A stretch of DNA of 51,711 bases, from assembly GCA_937934165.1 (NCBI GenBank), contig CALGZX010000028.1:1-51711 (forward strand). Direction: 5' to 3'. The position numbers and the translations under genes are program-made. The DNA comes from an uncultured Collinsella sp. Its GTDB lineage: Bacteria; Actinomycetota; Coriobacteriia; Coriobacteriales; Coriobacteriaceae. Positions within the stretch are counted from its first letter, which is position 1. The number at the start of each line of letters is the position of its first letter. The notes below the pieces were generated by a model that had not been told where the DNA came from, ran no database searches, and saw nothing but the letters and a program-made list of their open reading frames with translations. Below, piece after piece: positions 1 through 6,636 of the stretch.

Positions 1-127
1 TCTCCGTCGTGAGCAGGACTGTAGAGCAGCAACCTTAATATGTCTCAGGCCCGCCCCCTCCGCCGCACACTGGGAACGTGCCACGCACTTTACCTGCGTA
101 AACAATGTGAGTGAAATATGAATCTCG

Positions 128-153
128 ATGGATACGCCCGCAGCCGTGTATAC
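128..153 (+). promoter_or_regulatory. Ribosomal leader motif, copy 1 (hairpin with 8-nt loop)
   Basis: This 26-nt element matches 1993-2018 before rplB at 23 of 26 positions. ATACG can pair with CGTGT around the loop CCCGCAGC. One of the three differences (T to C in the stem) keeps pairing, U-G becoming C-G. The element ends in TATACT, which could alternatively be a -10 box, but no -35 lies at proper spacing. RNA element or promoter is undecided. Confidence 0.45.
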
Positions 154-265
154 TAAACAGCTGTGTGTAACCAGGGGAGTATTCTGGCTGGACAAAATGC
201 CTGCTTAATAGGGTTGTCAGGTAGTCCGGGCGAAATACAAGGCTGGGGAGCACGTCGTGTAAGTA

Positions 266-317
266 GTGGTCCTCTAGGGGCGTACGCTCGGTGGTGTACG
301 CATTGTCGCAAGACCAC
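266..317 (+). promoter_or_regulatory. Nested stem-loop in the rplC leader
   Basis: GTGGTC (266-271) is complementary to GACCAC (312-317). Inside it GCGTAC (280-285) is complementary to GTACGC (296-301). Together they form a two-tier hairpin ending about 20 nt before the rplC start, so it could affect ribosome access. Confidence 0.4.
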
Positions 318-337
318 GCGAGAGTTGGGATCATATC

Positions 338-958
338 TTGATCAGCATGATTCTCGGCCGCAAGATTGGCATGACCCAGGTTTGGGACGAGAACGATAAC
401 GTCGTTCCCGTCACGGTCATCCAGGCTGGCCCCTGCGCTGTCTCGCAGGTTAAAACTCAGGCAACCGACGGCTATGACGCCGTCCAGATCGGTTTCGGCG
501 ACATCAAGGCCAAGAACGTGAACAAGCCCATGGCTGGTCACTTCGCCAAGGCCGGCGTCGAGCCTGTCCGCTTCCTTCGTGAGGTCCGCGTCGAGAACGG
601 CGAGGAGCACAAGGTCGGCGAGGTCGTAACCGTCGCTGATTTCGCTGATGTCGAGAAGGTCGACGTCATCGGTACCTCCAAGGGTAAGGGCTTCCAGGGT
701 CGCATCAAGCGCTGGGGTCAGCGCCGCGGTCCTATGACGCATGGTTCTCACTTCCAGCGTCACCCCGGTTCTATCGGTCAGTGCGCCTATCCTGCGCGCG
801 TCCTCAAGGGCGTCAAGATGGCCGGTCACATGGGTAACGAGCGCGTTACCGTCAAGAACCTTTCCGTTGTCCGCATCGATGCCGAGCAGAACCTCATCTT
901 GGTCAAGGGCGCTGTCCCGGGTGCCAAGAATGGTCTCGTCGCCATCCGTATGGCCTAA
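338..958 (+). CDS. rplC: 50S ribosomal protein L3
   Basis: L3 is an early-assembly protein of the large subunit that contacts 23S rRNA near the peptidyl transferase centre. The N-terminus has the family signature ILGRKIGMTQ, and the centre holds the glycine-rich GTSKGKGFQG and HGSHFQRHPGSIG segments of the loop that reaches the catalytic core. Length (206 aa) is normal. The TTG at 338 is preferred because GGGA lies 7 nt upstream and other L3 proteins have a few residues before ILG; the ATG at 347 is the alternative and lacks a close ribosome-binding site. First visible gene of the S10-type cluster; rplD follows after 46 nt. Confidence 0.96.
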   Translation: MISMILGRKIGMTQVWDENDNVVPVTVIQAGPCAVSQVKTQATDGYDAVQIGFGDIKAKNVNKPMAGHFAKAGVEPVRFLREVRVENGEEHKVGEVVTVADFADVEKVDVIGTSKGKGFQGRIKRWGQRRGPMTHGSHFQRHPGSIGQCAYPARVLKGVKMAGHMGNERVTVKNLSVVRIDAEQNLILVKGAVPGAKNGLVAIRMA

Positions 959-1004
959 GGGCCCAGCCCATTTAGCCCAGCGTCATACCAAGGAGAACAC
1001 TTAA

Positions 1005-1631
1005 ATGGCAAAGTTTGAAGTAAAGAACAGCGAGGGCAAGAAGGTCGCCGAGGCCGAGCTCGCCGCTGAGGTGTACGGCATCGAGCCGAACATCCACGTT
1101 ATGCACCACATCGTCAAGTGCCAGATGGCCTCTTGGCGTCAGGGCACCCAGTCTGCTAAGGGTCGCTCTGAGGTTTCCGGTGGCGGCAAGAAGCCTTGGC
1201 GTCAGAAGGGCACCGGCCGTGCCCGCCAGGGTTCCATCCGTGCTGCCCAGTGGCGTCACGGTGGCGTCGTCTTCGCCCCCAAGCCCCGTTCCTACGCTAA
1301 GCGTATGAACAACAAGGAGGTCAAGCTGGCTATGCGCTCTGCGCTGTCCGCCAAGCTGGCCGATGGCGAGCTCGTGCTCGTCGACGACTACGGCTTCGAG
1401 AAGCCTTCCACCAAGGCTGCCGTCGCCATGCTCAAGGCTCTCGGCCTTGAGGGCAAGCGTCTGACCATCATCGTTCGCGATGAGGACGTCAACGCCTACC
1501 TGTCGTTCCGCAACATTCCCAAGACGTTCATCATCACCGCTGACGAGGCCAACACCTACGATCTCGTCAACAACAACGCTGTGCTGATGCCCGCCGACAT
1601 CGCCGCTCACTTCGGGGAGGTGCTTGCATAA
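1005..1631 (+). CDS. rplD: 50S ribosomal protein L4
   Basis: L4 binds 23S rRNA and its long loop lines the peptide exit tunnel beside L22. The loop is clear around residues 40-90, with WRQGTQSAKGRSEVSGGGKK, KPWRQKGTGRARQGS and RHGGVVFAPKPRSY, followed by the globular domain with LVLVDDYGFEKPSTK. In several bacteria L4 represses its own operon; no such site can be shown here. ATG follows AGGAG at 990-994. The stop codon directly abuts the rplW ATG, so the two are likely translationally coupled. Confidence 0.97.
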   Translation: MAKFEVKNSEGKKVAEAELAAEVYGIEPNIHVMHHIVKCQMASWRQGTQSAKGRSEVSGGGKKPWRQKGTGRARQGSIRAAQWRHGGVVFAPKPRSYAKRMNNKEVKLAMRSALSAKLADGELVLVDDYGFEKPSTKAAVAMLKALGLEGKRLTIIVRDEDVNAYLSFRNIPKTFIITADEANTYDLVNNNAVLMPADIAAHFGEVLA

Positions 1632-1919
1632 ATGACCGCCCACGAGATCATCATCCGTCCGATCGTGTCCGAGCGTTCCTTCTCCGGCATGGAGCTGAAC
1701 AAGTACACGTTCGAGGTCGCCAAGGATGCTAACAAGTATCAGATCAAGGACGCTGTCGAGGAGATCTTCGGCGTCAAGGTCGTTCGCGTGAACACCCTGA
1801 CGGTCAAGCCCAAGACCAAGCGCGTGCGCTATGTCGCCGGCAAGACCCGTTCTTGGAAGAAGGCCATCGTCACGCTGGCCGAGGGCGACACCATCGAGGT
1901 CTTTGGCAACCAGGCCTAA
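1632..1919 (+). CDS. rplW: 50S ribosomal protein L23
   Basis: L23 sits at the exit of the nascent peptide tunnel and is the docking point for trigger factor and SRP. The 95-aa product begins with the family pattern IIIRPIVSERS and has the central KYTFEVAKDANKYQIKDAVE and C-terminal RVNTLTVKPKTKR segments. It starts immediately after the rplD stop with GGGGAGG at 1614-1620 as ribosome-binding site. A large hairpin follows, so transcription may be modulated before rplB. Confidence 0.97.
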   Translation: MTAHEIIIRPIVSERSFSGMELNKYTFEVAKDANKYQIKDAVEEIFGVKVVRVNTLTVKPKTKRVRYVAGKTRSWKKAIVTLAEGDTIEVFGNQA

Positions 1920-1936
1920 GACTCGCTGCTGTTGAG

Positions 1937-1974
1937 TGAGCTCATGCCTCCCAAATAGGGGAGGCGGGAGCTCA
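1937..1974 (+). terminator. Large hairpin between rplW and rplB (attenuator-like)
   Basis: TGAGCTC (1937-1943) pairs with GAGCTCA (1968-1974), and inside it GCCTCCC pairs with GGGAGGC. Only a short T-run (TTTT, 1978-1981) follows, so this may be a partial terminator, an attenuator or an RNA processing site. Confidence 0.5.
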
Positions 1975-1992
1975 AGGTTTTGGGCGTATAAA

Positions 1993-2018
1993 ATGGACAC
2001 GCCCGGAACCGTGTATAC
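1993..2018 (+). promoter_or_regulatory. Ribosomal leader motif, copy 2 (before rplB)
   Basis: Second copy of the element at 128-153, with ACACG pairing to CGTGT around the loop CCCGGAAC and ending in TATACG. It lies about 80 nt before the rplB start and just after the large hairpin. Two copies before two genes of the same cluster suggest a shared regulator or a shared promoter type. Confidence 0.45.
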
Positions 2019-2098
2019 GTCCGGTGTCATCGCACCCGAGGCAGAACCTCGAATCCCTGTCTGCGATGGCTAACGGATTCCTATTGAAAGGGATTGTA

Positions 2099-2929
2099 AT
2101 GGCTGTAAAGCACCTTAAGCCGACCTCCGCTGGTAGGCGTTGGCAGACGATCTCCGACTTCTCCGAGATCACCTGCACCAAGCCCGAGAAGTCTCTTCTC
2201 GAGCCCCTGCCCAAGAAGGCCGGTCGTAACAACAACGGCCGCATCACCACCCGCCACCAGGGTGGCGGCGTGAAGCGTCGTTACCGCGTGATCGACTTCA
2301 AGCGCAACAAGGACGGCGTGCCCGCCAAGGTTGCCACGATCGAGTACGATCCGAACCGTTCCGCTCGCATCGCTCTGCTGCACTACGCTGACGGTGAGAA
2401 GCGCTACATCCTGGCCCCCAAGGGCCTCGAGGTCGGTCAGACCATCATGTCCGGTTCTGACGCCGACATCAAGCCGGGCAACGCTCTGCCCCTCGCCGAC
2501 ATCCCCGTCGGTACGCTCATCCATGCCGTCGAGTTCCAGCCGGGCAAGGGCGCTGCTATCGCCCGTTCCGCCGGTAACTCCTGCCAGCTGATGGGTAAGG
2601 AGGGCAAGTACGCTATCGTCCGTATGCCTTCCTCCGAGATGCGCCGCATCCTCGTTACCTGCCGCGCCACCGTCGGTGAGGTCGGCAACGCCGATCACTC
2701 CAACATCGTCATCGGCAAGGCCGGCCGTAAGCGTCACATGAACGTGCGCCCGACCGTCCGCGGTACCGTCATGAACCCTGTCGACCACCCGCACGGCGGT
2801 GGCGAGGGCAAGAACCACACCTCTGGTCGTCCCTCCGTTACCCCCTGGGGTAAGCCGACGAAGGGCCTTCGTACGCGCAAGAAGAAGAAGGTCTCGAACC
2901 AGCACATCATTCGTCGCCGTAAGAAGTAA
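2099..2929 (+). CDS. rplB: 50S ribosomal protein L2
   Basis: L2 is required for subunit association and peptidyl transferase activity. The 276-aa product has the N-terminal MAVKHLKPTSAGRR, the RNA-binding domain with GRITTRHQGGGVKRRYR, and the C-terminal MNPVDHPHGGGEGK, which carries the histidine conserved at the catalytic centre. The ATG at 2099 has AAAGGGAT 6-12 nt upstream. The frame extends upstream to 2024, but that extension does not resemble L2. It has a separate 170-nt leader after rplW. Confidence 0.97.
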   Translation: MAVKHLKPTSAGRRWQTISDFSEITCTKPEKSLLEPLPKKAGRNNNGRITTRHQGGGVKRRYRVIDFKRNKDGVPAKVATIEYDPNRSARIALLHYADGEKRYILAPKGLEVGQTIMSGSDADIKPGNALPLADIPVGTLIHAVEFQPGKGAAIARSAGNSCQLMGKEGKYAIVRMPSSEMRRILVTCRATVGEVGNADHSNIVIGKAGRKRHMNVRPTVRGTVMNPVDHPHGGGEGKNHTSGRPSVTPWGKPTKGLRTRKKKKVSNQHIIRRRKK

Positions 2930-2961
2930 TTTCGGATACCGAGTTTTAGGAGAAAGCACTT

Positions 2962-3222
2962 ATGAGCAGAAGTCTCAAAAAGGGCCCGTTCGTGGAGACT
3001 CGCCTTCTCTCGCGTATCACCGCGATGAACGAGGCTGGCAAGAAGGACGTCGTGAAGACCTGGTCCCGCGCGTCCACCATCTTCCCCGAGATGGTTGGTC
3101 ACACCATCGCCGTCCACGACGGCCGCAAGCATGTGCCCGTGTATGTTACCGAGTCCATGGTTGGTCACAAGCTCGGCGAGTTCGCGCCGACTCGTACGTT
3201 CCGTGGCCACAAGGCCAAATAG
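2962..3222 (+). CDS. rpsS: 30S ribosomal protein S19
   Basis: S19 forms a complex with S13 in the head of the small subunit near the A site. The 86-aa product starts SRSLKKGPFVE and contains STIFPEMVGHTIAVHDGRKHVPVYVTESMVGHKLGEFAPTR-type family sequence through to the C-terminal RGHKAK. AGGAG lies at 2949-2953. The 14-nt gap to rplV is typical of a co-transcribed cluster. Confidence 0.97.
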   Translation: MSRSLKKGPFVETRLLSRITAMNEAGKKDVVKTWSRASTIFPEMVGHTIAVHDGRKHVPVYVTESMVGHKLGEFAPTRTFRGHKAK

Positions 3223-3236
3223 GGGGTTAACCGTAA

Positions 3237-3608
3237 ATGGCAACTAAGTCTATTGAAACTGAGGCCACCGAGGTTCGCGCCGTCGCTAAGTACGTGCGTG
3301 TTTCCCCCAGCAAGGCCCGCCTGGTGGTCGATCTGATCCGCCGCAAGCCTGTCGCTCAGGCCTTCGACATCCTCCACTTCTGCGACCGCGCCGTCGCCGT
3401 GGATGTCGAGAAGGTTCTCCGTTCCGCCGTTGCGAACGCCGAGAACAACAACGGTCTGCGTGCCGACAACCTGGTTGTCGCCGCTGCCTATGTTGACGAG
3501 GGTCCGACGCTTAAGCGCATCCGTCCCCGCGCCAAGGGTTCCGCTTCTCGCATTCTGAAGCGTACTTCCCACATCACCGTCGTCGTTGCTCCTCGAAAGG
3601 AGGCGTAA
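3237..3608 (+). CDS. rplV: 50S ribosomal protein L22
   Basis: L22 lines the exit tunnel with L4 and interacts with all 23S rRNA domains. The 123-aa product carries the core YVRVSPSKARLVVDLIR, then VLRSAVANAENNN and the tunnel hairpin around residues 80-105 (VDEGPTLKRIRPRAKGSAS), ending with THITVVV. Mutations in that hairpin give macrolide resistance in other species; the sequence here looks ordinary. It starts 14 nt after rpsS. Confidence 0.97.
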   Translation: MATKSIETEATEVRAVAKYVRVSPSKARLVVDLIRRKPVAQAFDILHFCDRAVAVDVEKVLRSAVANAENNNGLRADNLVVAAAYVDEGPTLKRIRPRAKGSASRILKRTSHITVVVAPRKEA

Positions 3609-3614
3609 AGCTGT

Positions 3615-4325
3615 ATGGGTCAGAAAGTCTACCCCACCGGCTTCCGTCTTGGCATCACCGAGAACTGGCGCTCCCGCTGGTTCGCAGAGAAGGATTACGC
3701 TAAGACCCTCGGTAACGATCTCGAGATCCGCAAGTACCTCGAGAAGCGTCTTTCCCGCGCAGCTGTCTCCCGCGTCGAGATCGAGCGCGCTGGCGACAAG
3801 GTGAAGGTCATCATCCTCACCGCTCGCCCCGGCGTTGTCATCGGTAAGAAGGGTGCCGAGATCGATACCCTCCGCACCGAGCTCGAGAAGGTCGCTGGCG
3901 TCTCCAAGGGCCAGCTCTCCGTCGACGTTGTCGAGATCAAGCGCCCCGAGCTCGACGCCAACCTCGTTGCTCAGTCTATCGCCGAGCAGCTCGAGGGCCG
4001 CGTTGCCTTCCGTCGCGCTATGCGCAAGGCTGTCCAGTCCGCCCGCAAGGCCGGCGCTAAGGGCATCCGTATCCAGTGCTCCGGTCGTCTCGGCGGTGCC
4101 GAGATGGGCCGTCGTGAGTGGTACCGCGAGGGTCGCGTGCCTCTGCACACCCTCCGTGCCAAGATCGACTACGGCACGGCTGTCGCCAGCACCACCATGG
4201 GCGCTTGCGGCGTGAAGGTCTGGATCTACCTGGGCGAGAAGCTCCCGGGCCAGCCTGTTCCCAACCCTGCACTCGAGGGCTCTTCCCGTCCTCGTCGTCG
4301 TAACTCCGAGAGGAGGGGTCAGTAG
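3615..4325 (+). CDS. rpsC: 30S ribosomal protein S3
   Basis: S3 is part of the mRNA entry channel and its helicase activity. The 236-aa product begins MGQKVYPTGFRLGI, has a KH domain with VIIGKKG-like GVVIGKKGAEID near residues 75-87, and the C-terminal domain with RAMRKAVQSARKAGAKGIRIQ and GRLGGAEMGRREWYREGRVPLHTLRA-type sequence. AAAGGAGG at 3596-3603 is the ribosome-binding site. The stop overlaps the first base of the rplP start. Confidence 0.97.
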   Translation: MGQKVYPTGFRLGITENWRSRWFAEKDYAKTLGNDLEIRKYLEKRLSRAAVSRVEIERAGDKVKVIILTARPGVVIGKKGAEIDTLRTELEKVAGVSKGQLSVDVVEIKRPELDANLVAQSIAEQLEGRVAFRRAMRKAVQSARKAGAKGIRIQCSGRLGGAEMGRREWYREGRVPLHTLRAKIDYGTAVASTTMGACGVKVWIYLGEKLPGQPVPNPALEGSSRPRRRNSERRGQ

Positions 4326-4828
4326 TGCTTGCCCCTAAGCGTATTCTTCACCGCAAGGTGCAGCGTGGCTCCATGAAGGGCCAGGCCAAGGGTAATACCA
4401 AGCTGCATTTCGGCGAGTTTGGTATCCAGGCTCTCGAGGCCCATTGGATCACCAACCGTCAGATCGAGGCCGCTCGTATTGCCATGACCCGCTACATGAA
4501 GCGTGGCGGTCGTGTCTACATCACGATCTTCCCCGATAAGCCCATCACCAAGAAGCCTGCTGAGACTCGCATGGGTTCTGGTAAGGGTAACCCCGAGGAG
4601 TGGGTGGCCGTCGTCAAGCCCGGCCGCATCATGTTCGAGGTCAAGGGCGTGCCCGAGGAGGTCGCTCGCGAGGCTCTGCGTCTTGCACAGCACAAGCTTC
4701 CCATCAAGACCAAGATTGTTGCTGCTAAGAACGCTGAGCAGCGCATCGAGAAGGAGATGGCTGAGGAGGCCGCTCTCGAGGCCAAGTGGGCTGCTGAGGA
4801 CGCCGCCGCCGCCAAGGAGGAGAACTAA
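4325..4828 (+). CDS. rplP: 50S ribosomal protein L16, with C-terminal extension
   Basis: L16 organises the A-tRNA site of the large subunit. The family core (about 140 aa) is complete: LAPKRILHRKVQRGSMKGQA, FGIQALEAHWITNRQIEAAR, and RMGSGKGNPEEWVAVVKPG. The product continues for roughly 27 residues beyond the usual end with an acidic, alanine-rich helix (KEMAEEAALEAKWAAEDAAA). The GTG start overlaps the rpsC stop by one base and follows GGAGGGG, and the stop overlaps the rpmC ATG, so translation of all three is coupled. Confidence 0.96.
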   Translation: MLAPKRILHRKVQRGSMKGQAKGNTKLHFGEFGIQALEAHWITNRQIEAARIAMTRYMKRGGRVYITIFPDKPITKKPAETRMGSGKGNPEEWVAVVKPGRIMFEVKGVPEEVAREALRLAQHKLPIKTKIVAAKNAEQRIEKEMAEEAALEAKWAAEDAAAAKEEN

Positions 4829-5043
4829 TGAAGCCCGCAGAGATTCGTGAGCTCTCGGACGCTCAGCTCGTTGAGAAGCTGAAGGAAATGCGCGCCGAGC
4901 TCTTTAACCTTCGTTTCCAGATGGCCACCAGCCAGCTGGACAACACCGCTCGCGTCAACACCGTGAAGAAGGACATCGCTCGCGTCCTCACGGAGCAGCG
5001 CGCCCGCGAGATCGCAGCGGAGAAGTCCGCTGTCGCCGAGTAG
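4828..5043 (+). CDS. rpmC: 50S ribosomal protein L29
   Basis: L29 is a two-helix protein at the tunnel exit next to L23. The 71-aa product has the expected ELSDAQLVEKLKEMRAELFNLRFQ and RVNTVKKDIARVLTEQRAREI. TAATG joins the rplP stop and this start, with AAGGAGGAG just upstream inside rplP. rpsQ follows after 16 nt. Confidence 0.96.
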   Translation: MKPAEIRELSDAQLVEKLKEMRAELFNLRFQMATSQLDNTARVNTVKKDIARVLTEQRAREIAAEKSAVAE

Positions 5044-5059
5044 GACCTAAGGAGAGAAC

Positions 5060-5320
5060 ATGACTGATTCGCGTAACTCGCGTAAGGTCCGTACGGGTGT
5101 CGTTACCTCCGTCTCCGGTGCCAAGACCATTGTTGTCACCATCACCGAGCGCAAGCGTCACCCCAAGTACGGCAAGATGATGACCAGCTCCAAGAAGCTG
5201 CACGCTCACGACGAGGAGTGCACGGCTGGCGTGGGCGACACCGTCCGCGTTATGGAGACCCGTCCTATGTCCAAGATGAAGCGTTGGCGCCTCATCGAGG
5301 TCGTCGAGCGCGCTAAATAA
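5060..5320 (+). CDS. rpsQ: 30S ribosomal protein S17
   Basis: S17 is a primary 16S rRNA-binding protein with an OB fold. The 86-aa product shows RKVRTGVVTSVSGAKTIVV, HPKYGKMMTSSKKLHAHDE and the C-terminal ETRPMSKMKRWRLIEVVERAK. AAGGAGAG lies at 5049-5056. A 118-nt untranslated interval then separates it from rplN, the place where S10-type and spc-type operons meet in many bacteria. Confidence 0.96.
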   Translation: MTDSRNSRKVRTGVVTSVSGAKTIVVTITERKRHPKYGKMMTSSKKLHAHDEECTAGVGDTVRVMETRPMSKMKRWRLIEVVERAK

Positions 5321-5438
5321 GCAGTCGCTCTTACGACTTGTACGTTTCCGAAGATGTGCGTATGCCTGGCTTGCATACCACGGGCCGCATAAAGGCTGCG
5401 CACCTCTCTTCGGTTCTTAGTTCGGAGGAACATCTACC
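5321..5438 (+). promoter_or_regulatory. Intergenic leader before rplN with candidate promoter and hairpin
   Basis: TTGTAC (5338-5343) and TATGCC (5361-5366) are 17 nt apart and make a plausible promoter. GTATGC (5360-5365) is a perfect complement of GCATAC (5373-5378), giving a hairpin with a 7-nt loop over the presumed -10 region. CGGAGGA at 5425-5431 is the rplN ribosome-binding site. The short ORFs here do not look coding. Confidence 0.4.
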
Positions 5439-5807
5439 ATGATTCAGATGCAAACCATGCTGAACGTCGCCGACAACTCCGGCGCTCGCAAGATTCGCTG
5501 CATCAAGGTGCTTGGCGGTTCCAAGCGTCGTTATGCAGGCATCGGCGATGTGTTCATCGGTGCTGTCCAGGAGGCTACCCCTGGCGCCAACGTCAAGAAG
5601 AAGGACGTTGTCCGTTGCGTCGTCGTTCGCACCGTTAAGGAGATCCGCCGCAAGGATGGCTCCTACATTCGCTTTGATGAGAACGCCTGCGTTGTCATCA
5701 ACAACGATGGTTCGCCCGTCGGTACCCGTATCTTCGGGCCCGTCGCTCGCGAGCTTCGTGACAAGAAGTACATGAAGATCGTCTCGCTCGCTCCCGAGAC
5801 CCTGTAG
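5439..5807 (+). CDS. rplN: 50S ribosomal protein L14
   Basis: L14 lies at the subunit interface and contacts 16S rRNA helix 14. The 122-aa product starts MIQMQTMLNVADNSGA and carries KKKDVVRCVVVRT, GSYIRFDENACVVIN and the C-terminal GTRIFGPVARELRDKKYMKIVSLAPE, all typical. Length is exact for the family. Start chosen at the ATG preceded by GGAGGA. rplX follows 13 nt downstream. Confidence 0.97.
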   Translation: MIQMQTMLNVADNSGARKIRCIKVLGGSKRRYAGIGDVFIGAVQEATPGANVKKKDVVRCVVVRTVKEIRRKDGSYIRFDENACVVINNDGSPVGTRIFGPVARELRDKKYMKIVSLAPETL

Positions 5808-5820
5808 TTAGGGGAGATAT

Positions 5821-6126
5821 ATGTATATCAAGAAGGGCGATAAGGTCCAGGTTCTCTCTGGTAAGGATCGCGGCAAGCAGGGCGTTGTCCTGCGTGCTCT
5901 CCCCGCCGAGAACAAGGTCGTTGTCGAGGGCGTTTCGGTCGTCAAGAAGGCCGTCAAGCCCAACGCTGCCAACCAGCAGGGCGGCATCGTTTCGCAGGAG
6001 GCTCCCATCGACGCCTCCAACGTCAATCTCGTTTGCCCCGAGTGCGGTAAGGTTACCCGCGTCGGTCACGAGAAGGACGGCAAGAACAAGCTGCGCGTCT
6101 GCAAGAAGTGCGGCCACAAGTTCTAA
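5821..6126 (+). CDS. rplX: 50S ribosomal protein L24
   Basis: L24 initiates large subunit assembly. The 101-aa product has the KOW motif near the start (KKGDKVQVLSGKDRGKQGVVL) and a C-terminal zinc-ribbon-like pair, CPECGKVTRV and CKKCGHKF, whose four cysteines fit metal binding. GGGGAGA lies at 5810-5816. Most bacteria continue with rplE, rpsN or rpsZ and rpsH, but here a strong terminator follows and the next gene is unrelated. Confidence 0.96.
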   Translation: MYIKKGDKVQVLSGKDRGKQGVVLRALPAENKVVVEGVSVVKKAVKPNAANQQGGIVSQEAPIDASNVNLVCPECGKVTRVGHEKDGKNKLRVCKKCGHKF

Positions 6127-6152
6127 GCTGCCCGCAACATCAAGTTGCTAGC

Positions 6153-6187
6153 AAAGGCCCGGATGCCCCACGGCACCCGGGCCTTTT
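6153..6187 (+). terminator. Intrinsic terminator after rplX
   Basis: AAAGGCCCGG with TGCC pairs with GGCA and CCGGGCC around a short loop and is followed by TTTTT. It is a strong rho-independent terminator closing the ribosomal gene cluster. Confidence 0.88.
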
Positions 6188-6196
6188 TCTATCCCT

Positions 6197-6350
6197 ACTC
6201 ATTGGGGACAGACTTAAATGAGTGGCCGTTGAAATGCCGGCACCTGGGGGCGTTCATTTTCTGTCGGCAGCTGGGGACGACCATTCATTGGGGACAGACT
6301 TAAATGACCAGTCGTTGGGGGGACAGTCTCTATGTGCCGGCAGTTTGGGA
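6197..6350. repeat. Mosaic of GGGGACAG-type intergenic repeats
   Basis: ACTCATT (6197-6203) and AATGAGT (6217-6223) flank GGGGACAGACTT; a second copy has TCATT (6285-6289) and AATGA (6303-6307) around the same core. Between and after them are three degenerate units of the form TGCCGGCA-CTGGGGACG (6235-6252, 6262-6280, 6335-6353). They look like short REP-type palindromes. No transposase is present in the window. Confidence 0.6.
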
Positions 6351-6455
6351 CGATCCTTTGATGTCTGATGCCCCCAGAGGGGTGAAGTAATACGGCTGGT
6401 TCTGTCTTTTAGGGCTTTGGTGTTCCGCCCCTTTATGTTTCACAAGGATCGTCGC

Positions 6456-6583
6456 ATGCGCATTTACGCGCATAGCCTTGCGCGACAATGCGCATAGCCG
6501 CGCAAACATCTGCCAACTATGGCTAAATAATGACCGATAAGCAAATAAATACGCAAACACGAGCAGATACGCGCGCAATTGTG
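6456..6583. repeat. Cluster of GCGCAT palindromes before the oxidoreductase gene
   Basis: ATGCGCAT occurs at 6456-6463 and 6488-6495, GCGCATAGCC occurs twice (near 6469 and 6491), and a related near-palindrome GCGCAATTGTGC lies near 6573-6584. All sit in the 180 nt before the Gfo/Idh/MocA gene in AT-rich DNA. They may be regulator binding sites. Confidence 0.35.
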
Positions 6584-6636
6584 CGACTATAGGTTTGTTA
6601 GAAATGAAGGACTTCCGATGACTCAGGAGGCACATC

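Larger units (their letters stand above)
1..337 (+). promoter_or_regulatory. Non-coding leader region upstream of rplC
   Basis: No reading frame here looks like a protein, and rpsJ, which usually precedes rplC, is not visible. The stretch is less GC-rich than the ribosomal genes and carries a 26-nt motif (128-153) repeated before rplB, plus a nested stem structure (266-317). It is probably the transcribed leader of the ribosomal protein operon. The first bases may hold the end of an upstream gene that cannot be identified. Confidence 0.55.

Noticed and set aside
128..154. Canonical sigma-70 promoter TGGATA/TATACT
   Set aside because: The spacing between the hexamers is only 14 nt in both copies, too short; kept as a motif of undecided nature.
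35..829. Long minus-strand reading frame across rplC
   Set aside because: It overlaps a well-conserved ribosomal gene and reads like the antisense shadow of GC-rich coding DNA; many similar minus frames exist across the ribosomal genes.
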